In this document: one piece after another, positions 58,992-64,000 of the stretch | Layout of the letters: every line of letters starts with the position of its first letter | Numbering within the stretch: the stretch's first letter is position 1 | Assembly (NCBI RefSeq): GCF_900119795.1 | Contig: NZ_LT634361.1 | Coordinates: 992,001 to 1,056,000, forward strand | Source: Tenacibaculum maritimum NCIMB 2154 | GTDB lineage: Bacteria > Bacteroidota > Bacteroidia > Flavobacteriales > Flavobacteriaceae | DNA length: 64,000 bases | Direction: 5' to 3' | Position numbers and translations under genes: made by a program | The notes under the pieces: generated by a model | Told to the model about the DNA's origin: nothing | What the model saw: the letters and a program-made list of their open reading frames with translations, nothing else | The model's database searches: none

Positions 58992-59363
58992 GCTTTTTAC
59001 GTATAAATTTTATGGATAAAATGACCATCGTTACGCTTTAGTAAGATGAGATATACTCTATAATATATATACGTGTCTGATAGAGCTTGCACATCTTTTT
59101 CCAGCATTATCAAATTAAGATAATTGAAAAATATAGTGCCTTTTTATTTTTCCTTGGGAAAGGTAATCATACACATAAGAATTACTTTATTGATAGAATT
59201 TTTACAGAAAAAAACTGTTTTTTTTCATGGTAATTTTGATCTATAATCAGTTTTTTCTTTGAATAAAAGCTGTTTAGCTTATAGATGCATTGCAATAGCT
59301 CATCAAAAATCTAATATTAAAAAAATACAATCTTTAGGAAAAGATTATTGTACAGTTATTTAT
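58992..59363 (+). other. Leader between small protein 1 and the TonB receptor
   Basis: 372 bases. No coding frame that looks real; the receptor frame is open for 35 codons before its ATG but that part has no signal peptide. A TAATTTTG box lies at 59231-59238. An A7/T8 palindrome around CTG lies near 59207-59226, and GTAAT/ATTAC half-sites at 59163-59167 and 59181-59185 form a weak inverted repeat. No clear Fur or Zur operator was seen. Confidence 0.4.
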
Positions 59364-61724
59364 ATGAAGTTGAATATCTGCATTTTTTATATGCTATTGG
59401 TAATTGCTTTTGCAAATGCACAAGAAAGCATAGTTATAAGTGGTCATGTGCTAAGCCACAACAAAAAAGAGCCTATTGAAGGGGCTGAAATACAAGTAGG
59501 AAGTACATATGCAATCAGTAATGCATATGGAAAATTTTCATTAGAAGTATTAAAAAGTGAATTAAAAGAATGTTTGAAAGTTTCTTTATTAGGGTATAAA
59601 AAATATGAGAAATTTTTGAATTTGGAGGAAAAGCATCATTTTAAAATTTATTTAGAGGAATATAGAACACAATTAGATGAAGTTACTATACGAGGAAATA
59701 AAAAGAAAAGCTTTCTTAAAAAGTTAGCATTATCTTCTGTGCTTATCTCCAAAGTAAATTTAGAAAGGAAAAAGGAGACGAGTTTAGGAAAATCATTAGC
59801 AAATATAGCAGGAATAGGCGCAATAACTATTGGTGCTGGGCAATCAAAACCAACCATAAGAGGATTAGGATTTAATAGGCTTGTGGTAATGCAAAATGGG
59901 ATTAAGCATGAAGCGCAGCAATGGGGAACAGATCACGGCTTAGAGATTGATCAGAATGCAATTGAGCAGGTAGAAATTTATAAAGGACCTTTGTCTTTGC
60001 TCGTCGGGTCAGATGCTATTGGAGGGGCTATTGTGATTAAAGAAACGCAGGTTCCTGAAAAAAATACGCTTGCTGGAAAAATAAGCATAAATGGTCAGAC
60101 TAATAATGATTTAGTAGGCTTTTCATCTTTTGTAAAAGGAAGACGAAATCATTGGTATTTTAAAAACAGTATAACGGTTAAAGATTACGCAGATTATAAG
60201 GTACCAACGAATAAAATTAGTTACAATGGATTTGTCTTCCATTTAAAAAAGCACCAGTTAAGAAATACAGCAGGGGGGGAGTATAAAGTTTCAGGAACTA
60301 TTGGTTATTTAAAAGAAGGTCTGTCTAATAGAACCATCATAAGCAATGTGTACGAGAAAAATGGCTTTTTTGCAAATGCTCATGGATTAGAAGTTCGTAA
60401 ATCCACAATAAATTATGATGCTGATAATAGAGATATAGACTTGCCAAGGCATGAAGTGAATCATTTTAAAATAACGAATGAAACAACAGTAGCTGAAGAA
60501 ACATATTCTTTAAAAATAACTACAGGTTACCAGAATAATATAAGAAAAGAGTTTTCAGAACCATCAGAGCATGGTTATATGCCCAAACCATCGGCTAATT
60601 TGGAGAGGAAGTTTGATAAAAGTACCTATTCTATAAATGGAAATATGAAACTTTTTTCCATGGAAAATCATCATATAAAATTAGGGGTCAATACAGAATA
60701 TCAAAAAAATAATATAGGCGGGTGGGGATATATAATTCCAGCATACGCAAGGTTCACTATTGGAGCTTATGCATATGATAAATATAGAATCTCTTCAAAT
60801 CTCTATTTACATGGAGGGTTGCGTTATGATTATGGAATTCTTAAAACGAAGCAATATAAAGATTGGTTTAAGTCTCCGATACATAAAGAAGGAAAAATTA
60901 TTGAGGAATTCTTAATTAGGTCAAGTGCTAAAAAGCTTGAATTTAAAAGTATAAGCGCTTCTCTTGGAACTGTTTTTACAAAGGGAAACCATACAGGGAA
61001 AATAAATGTCGGGAAAAGCTTTAGAATCCCTTTAGCAAACGAGTTAACTTCTGATGGAGTGAATTATCATATGTATCGTTATGAATTAGGAGACACAACA
61101 TTAAAAGCAGAAGAGGCATATCAACTCGATTTAGAATATCAATATTTTGTCAGAAAAAGTAGCATCAGTGTAAGTCCTTTTATAAATTATTTTCCAAATT
61201 ATATCTACTTAAATCCAAGTTTTAATTACCACGAGGCCTTACAAATATATAACTATAAGCAATCAAAGGTATTTAGAGCAGGAGGAGAAATCACTTCTAC
61301 ATTAGCTATTTCAAATAAAATGAATTTGAAAATAGCAGGAGAATATGTATATGCAGAGCAGTTAAGTGGATCGAAAAAAGGATTTACATTGCCTTTTTCA
61401 CCTCCAATTTCGGTAGTTTTTTCGACCCTCTATAAATTAAAAGATACTAGAGTATTTAAAAATACAGCATTAGGAATGAGTTGGAGAATAACAGGCAGGC
61501 AAACCGCTATTGTTCCTCCCGAAAATAAGACAAAAGGTTATACTGTAGGGAATTTAACAATATTTACAGCCCTCTATAATAAGCATAAAAAATGGGGAGA
61601 TATTTATTTTAAAATAAATAATATACTCAATACTCAATATTTTAATCATACAAGTTTCTATAGGTTGATAGAAGTTCCAGAACCAGGGAGAAATTTTTCA
61701 CTAGAAATACAAATACCTTTTTAA
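59364..61724 (+). CDS. TonB-dependent outer membrane receptor
   Basis: A 786-residue receptor for energised uptake across the outer membrane. Signal peptide about 1-19 (FANAQ). Then a carboxypeptidase-regulatory-like domain (about 20-105, VISGHVLSHNKKEPIEGAEI), a plug (SSVLISKVNLERKKETSLGK, then PTIRGLGFNRLVVMQNGIKH, QVEIYKGPLSLLVGSDAIGG), and a barrel ending in Phe. The loop HEAQQWGTDHGLEID is His-rich. The small CxxC proteins and DUF4625 lipoproteins around it suggest metal or metal-chelate uptake. No SusD partner follows, so it is not a SusC-type sugar receptor. Confidence 0.9.
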   Translation: MKLNICIFYMLLVIAFANAQESIVISGHVLSHNKKEPIEGAEIQVGSTYAISNAYGKFSLEVLKSELKECLKVSLLGYKKYEKFLNLEEKHHFKIYLEEYRTQLDEVTIRGNKKKSFLKKLALSSVLISKVNLERKKETSLGKSLANIAGIGAITIGAGQSKPTIRGLGFNRLVVMQNGIKHEAQQWGTDHGLEIDQNAIEQVEIYKGPLSLLVGSDAIGGAIVIKETQVPEKNTLAGKISINGQTNNDLVGFSSFVKGRRNHWYFKNSITVKDYADYKVPTNKISYNGFVFHLKKHQLRNTAGGEYKVSGTIGYLKEGLSNRTIISNVYEKNGFFANAHGLEVRKSTINYDADNRDIDLPRHEVNHFKITNETTVAEETYSLKITTGYQNNIRKEFSEPSEHGYMPKPSANLERKFDKSTYSINGNMKLFSMENHHIKLGVNTEYQKNNIGGWGYIIPAYARFTIGAYAYDKYRISSNLYLHGGLRYDYGILKTKQYKDWFKSPIHKEGKIIEEFLIRSSAKKLEFKSISASLGTVFTKGNHTGKINVGKSFRIPLANELTSDGVNYHMYRYELGDTTLKAEEAYQLDLEYQYFVRKSSISVSPFINYFPNYIYLNPSFNYHEALQIYNYKQSKVFRAGGEITSTLAISNKMNLKIAGEYVYAEQLSGSKKGFTLPFSPPISVVFSTLYKLKDTRVFKNTALGMSWRITGRQTAIVPPENKTKGYTVGNLTIFTALYNKHKKWGDIYFKINNILNTQYFNHTSFYRLIEVPEPGRNFSLEIQIPF

Positions 61725-61735
61725 ATAATACCATC

Positions 61736-62089
61736 TTGATTGCTGTTTTAAAACATACAAAGGTAATAAGGCTTGTTTTTACGCTGTTACTACTTTCATG
61801 CTTTTTGAATGTAGGGCATTTTTGGATACTGCACTCTAAAGAGAAAATAAATATAAAAAGCAAAGTATCTAAGGATTTAAACTATGTTGCAGAAAGTCAA
61901 TTAGATGAGGTTGCTTGTTTATTTTGTGAGTATGAAGTTAATAAGGCTTTTACGATAAAGGAACTTAAGCAGAGGGGAGTAGTTTGGTTTATAAGGGAAG
62001 GTAATCAAAATTTACAGGCAAAGGTTAAATGCAATGCAAGTAGCAGGTATTACTATACAAGGGGGCCTCCTAAAAGCAATAAGATTTAA
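61736..62089 (+). CDS. Small CxxC / RGPP-tail membrane protein 2
   Basis: A 117-residue protein starting at TTG (no ATG is available), 11 bases after the receptor stop. One hydrophobic helix (about 11-30, with LVFTLLLLSCFLNVGHF) is followed by EVACLFCEYEV (CxxC) and the C-terminal YTRGPPKSNKI. It shares with the small protein upstream of the receptor the order helix, CxxC followed by an acidic residue and Tyr, RGPP, but little else. The two may form a thiol or metal-handling pair. Function unknown. Confidence 0.55.
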   Translation: MIAVLKHTKVIRLVFTLLLLSCFLNVGHFWILHSKEKINIKSKVSKDLNYVAESQLDEVACLFCEYEVNKAFTIKELKQRGVVWFIREGNQNLQAKVKCNASSRYYYTRGPPKSNKI

Positions 62090-62120
62090 GAAGAAAAAAA
62101 GGATTGCTTTTTCTTCTTAA
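62086..62120 (+). terminator. AT-rich stem-loop after small protein 2
   Basis: A 13-bp stem (62086-62098 with 62108-62120) with a 9-base loop, AT-rich and without a clean T run. It may partly terminate or process the transcript before the lipoprotein genes. Confidence 0.45.
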
Positions 62121-62179
62121 ATAGGAAAATGTTAGTAATTAATTATTCACAAAGATATAAGTTGATAAAATCATATATA

Positions 62180-62638
62180 ATGAAAAATATAAAACGAATC
62201 ACAATAGGCTTTTTAAGCATGGTAATACTAATAGTAAGTTTGTTAGTATTGACAGGATGTAGCAACGAAGAAGATCATATTACAGCTACTAAAATAGAAA
62301 TCAAAAAATTAGAATATGGAGGAGAAAATGGAAATGCTAAAGAACTAGCAGCTGGAGAAGACTTACATATTGATGCTGAAATTTATGCAGAAGCTACCAT
62401 TTATAGTGTTACTGTAGAAATGCATGCAGCAAAGGAAACAACAGCAAATTGGAAATTCGAAAAAGAGTTTAAAGGAGAAAAATACACTCTAAAAAAGAAT
62501 ATCGATTTCCATGAGCATATTGAAATTTCTAAGGAAGCTAAAGAAGGAGCATATCACTTTCATATAGCTGTAAAAGATGCATTAGGAAATGTTAAGCGCA
62601 AAGAAGGAGAGTTCTTAATAGTTGAAAAGAGTAATTAA
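62180..62638 (+). CDS. DUF4625-type lipoprotein, single domain
   Basis: A 152-residue lipoprotein (lipobox LTGC, Cys27). Residues about 35-150 form a beta-rich Ig-like domain with the DUF4625 pattern: IKKLEYGG at the start, IDAEIYAEATIYSVTVEM, a His pair at 111 and 113 (FHEHIEIS), further His at 126 and 128, and VKDALGNVKRKEGEF. The ATG giving MKNIKRITIG is chosen because it opens the signal; an earlier ATG is possible. The exposed His residues fit metal binding (inference). Confidence 0.75.
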   Translation: MKNIKRITIGFLSMVILIVSLLVLTGCSNEEDHITATKIEIKKLEYGGENGNAKELAAGEDLHIDAEIYAEATIYSVTVEMHAAKETTANWKFEKEFKGEKYTLKKNIDFHEHIEISKEAKEGAYHFHIAVKDALGNVKRKEGEFLIVEKSN

Positions 62639-62708
62639 ACGAGTGGGTAATTATTAATAGAAATAATTGCGAGAAAGAGTAGAAGATAATTTTTAAAAAC
62701 AAAATAAC

Positions 62709-63476
62709 ATGAATTATAGTACATATTTAAAAAGCATTTTTATAGGAATTTTGGTAATGTTGGCCTCTTGTTCAAAAGAGAGCGATATGGTAATACCTCC
62801 TTCTTTAGGAATTGTTAATTTAGAGTTTGGGTCAGGGCATAGTAGCGATAAAACAATAAAACAAGGAGGAAACATCCATATAGGAGCAGCTGTTTATGCA
62901 GAGGCGAAAATAAAAAGTATTACTGTAGAAATATTTTTAAAAGAAGGAAAGCAAAGTGATTGGAAGCTTAAAGAGGTTTTTACTGAAAAATACAAAGGAG
63001 CTAAAGAAGTTAGTTTTCATCAGCATGTAGATATATCTTATGAGGCAAAAGTTACAGATTATATATTGGTAATGACAGTAGAAGATGATCTAGGAAATAA
63101 AAAGGCAAAAGAAGGTATTCTTAAGGTATTGCCTTACACGATTATGGTGAAAAATGTAAAATATGGAACGAATACCAATGATGACAATCTAGCAGTTATA
63201 GGAAAAGACCTGTCTGTTGAAGCTTATATAGAAGCAAAGAACGAACTGTCATTAGTAGTTCTTAAAGTATCTGAATTTGTACCAGGAGAAGGATGGAAAA
63301 CACTTGAGCGTAAGGATTTTGACTATACAGGTAAAAATTTGACAAAAGTTGATTTTAAAGGGAGTTTACCGATTACTAATAACTTACAATCAGGAAAAAC
63401 ATACGATATAGATATCGTAGTAGTAGATAAGAAAAAAGAACAATTATTAAGATACTATACCTTAAAGGTAGCGTAA
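62709..63476 (+). CDS. DUF4625-type lipoprotein, two tandem domains
   Basis: A 255-residue lipoprotein (lipobox MLASC, Cys21). Domain 1 (about 34-141) parallels the preceding protein, with IVNLEFGSGH, VYAEAKIKSITVEI, FHQHVDIS (His 104, 106) and VEDDLGNKKAKEG. Domain 2 (about 144-255) repeats the fold (VKNVKYGTNTND, LSVEAYIEAKNELSLVVLKV) but has lost the His pair. This looks like internal duplication followed by divergence. It starts 70 bases after the first lipoprotein gene, in the same operon. Confidence 0.75.
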   Translation: MNYSTYLKSIFIGILVMLASCSKESDMVIPPSLGIVNLEFGSGHSSDKTIKQGGNIHIGAAVYAEAKIKSITVEIFLKEGKQSDWKLKEVFTEKYKGAKEVSFHQHVDISYEAKVTDYILVMTVEDDLGNKKAKEGILKVLPYTIMVKNVKYGTNTNDDNLAVIGKDLSVEAYIEAKNELSLVVLKVSEFVPGEGWKTLERKDFDYTGKNLTKVDFKGSLPITNNLQSGKTYDIDIVVVDKKKEQLLRYYTLKVA

Positions 63477-63513
63477 TTATCTAATTAGTCAATTGTAAGG
63501 ATATTAAGAGGAA

Positions 63514-63550
63514 GAAGAGCCTTTGAAAATATAGTTTTTAAAGGCTCTTC
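63514..63550 (+). promoter_or_regulatory. Intercistronic hairpin before the third lipoprotein gene
   Basis: A perfect 11-bp stem (63514-63524 with 63540-63550) and a 15-base loop that can pair further. It lies 14 bases before the next ATG and is not followed by a T run. It may be a processing or translation-control element, or a weak terminator. Confidence 0.5.
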
Positions 63551-63564
63551 ATAAAAATAAAAAT

Positions 63565-64000
63565 ATGGAGTTAATAACTAAAAAAACCGTTATAACATCG
63601 AGTTTACTGGTGATGCTATTTTTTTCTTGCACAAAAGGAGAAAAGCAGATAGATGAAGTAAAACCTAGTATAGATCTCTCTTTTGCAAGTGCTTTCCCAA
63701 AGTCATGTGCTAAAATAAAAAAGGGAGGCTTACTACATTTTAAGGCTAGGTTTACGGACAACGAGGCATTAGGTTCTTACGCTATTGATATTCATAATAA
63801 TTTTGACCATCACACTCATGACAATTATGAAATACAATGCGATTTAGGGCCTAAAAAACTTCCTAAGAGACCATTTATTTACATGAAAAACTTTAGTATT
63901 GAAGGAACTGTTAAGTCATATGAGGCAGCAGTATCAATTCCTATACCTAACGCTATAGATGTAGGAGATTATCATTTTGAAATAAGGGTAACTGATCAAA
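63565..64000 (+). CDS. DUF4625-type lipoprotein, 5' part only
   Basis: The gene runs off the window end. 145 residues are visible: lipobox FFSC (Cys22), then a beta-rich domain with LHFKARFTDNEALGSYAIDI and a striking His cluster NNFDHHTHDNYEIQC. The VGDYHFEIRVTDQ end resembles the corresponding strands in the two upstream lipoproteins. It is the third consecutive gene of this family here. Confidence 0.7.
   Translation, partial: MELITKKTVITSSLLVMLFFSCTKGEKQIDEVKPSIDLSFASAFPKSCAKIKKGGLLHFKARFTDNEALGSYAIDIHNNFDHHTHDNYEIQCDLGPKKLPKRPFIYMKNFSIEGTVKSYEAAVSIPIPNAIDVGDYHFEIRVTDQ

Noticed and set aside
59207..59226. Terminator between small protein 1 and the receptor
   Set aside because: The palindrome consists of A and T tracts around CTG with no GC stem, so it cannot be a convincing terminator.
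59259..59363. 35-codon extension of the TonB receptor
   Set aside because: The ATG at 59364 directly opens the signal peptide; the upstream residues would bury it.
63549..63761. Minus-strand open frame near the window end
   Set aside because: It lies antisense to the third DUF4625 lipoprotein gene, which has a clear lipobox and family pattern.
1..64000. CRISPR array, insertion sequence or integrative element
   Set aside because: No regularly spaced repeats, no transposase and no terminal inverted repeats were seen on reading the window.

Overview
The window is AT-rich chromosomal DNA from a member of the Bacteroidota, most likely a marine Flavobacteriaceae of the Tenacibaculum type (inference; no 16S rRNA gene is present). 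The reasons are the block rpsU-xerC-hpf-tRNAs-tuf-tRNA-Trp-secE-nusG-rplKAJL-rpoBC-DUF3467, the near absence of Shine-Dalgarno sequences, several promoter -7 boxes of the TAnnTTTG type, lipoproteins and TonB-dependent transport, and Bacteroidota families such as DUF4369, DUF2490 and DUF4625. There is no rRNA operon, CRISPR array, insertion sequence or prophage.

Layout. 1-1.3 kb: an ECF sigma factor with a membrane TPR partner, on the minus strand. 1.8-7.8 kb: PspC protein, potassium channel with RCK domain, SDR reductase, AgcS symporter, helix-hairpin-helix protein and acyl-CoA dehydrogenase. 7.8-23.1 kb: the translation and transcription core, with an exceptional Shine-Dalgarno sequence on rpsU, four tRNA genes before tuf in the same order as the E. 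coli thrU-tyrU-glyT-thrT-tufB operon, and a hairpin-rich leader before rpoB, which starts with TTG. 23.1-23.8 kb: a non-coding stretch holding a decayed gene. 23.8-41 kb: a histidine decarboxylase and mostly housekeeping or envelope genes (methyltransferase, FMN glutamate-synthase-like enzyme, L31 type B, glutaminyl cyclase, metallopeptidases, S1/P1 nuclease, LtaS-like transferase, TsaD). 41-58.4 kb: TamB, two tandem DUF368 (PopT-type) transporters, AroE, a DUF349 protein, a coiled-coil protein with a lost zinc ribbon, a Nif3 protein, LpxK, a thioredoxin, ManC and GcvP.

58.6-64.0 kb: the least ordinary region. Two small membrane proteins with a CxxC motif and an RGPP tail flank a TonB-dependent receptor. 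They are followed by three lipoprotein genes of DUF4625 type, one with two domain copies and the last cut by the window end. The conserved Cys pairs, His pairs and receptor suggest a transition-metal acquisition system at the outer membrane. The metal (copper, zinc or other) is not determined by the sequence.

Several convergent gene pairs are separated by strong bidirectional terminators, which help fix gene ends. Start codons were moved downstream from the longest open frame where a signal peptide, a family start, a terminator or a promoter box argued for it.
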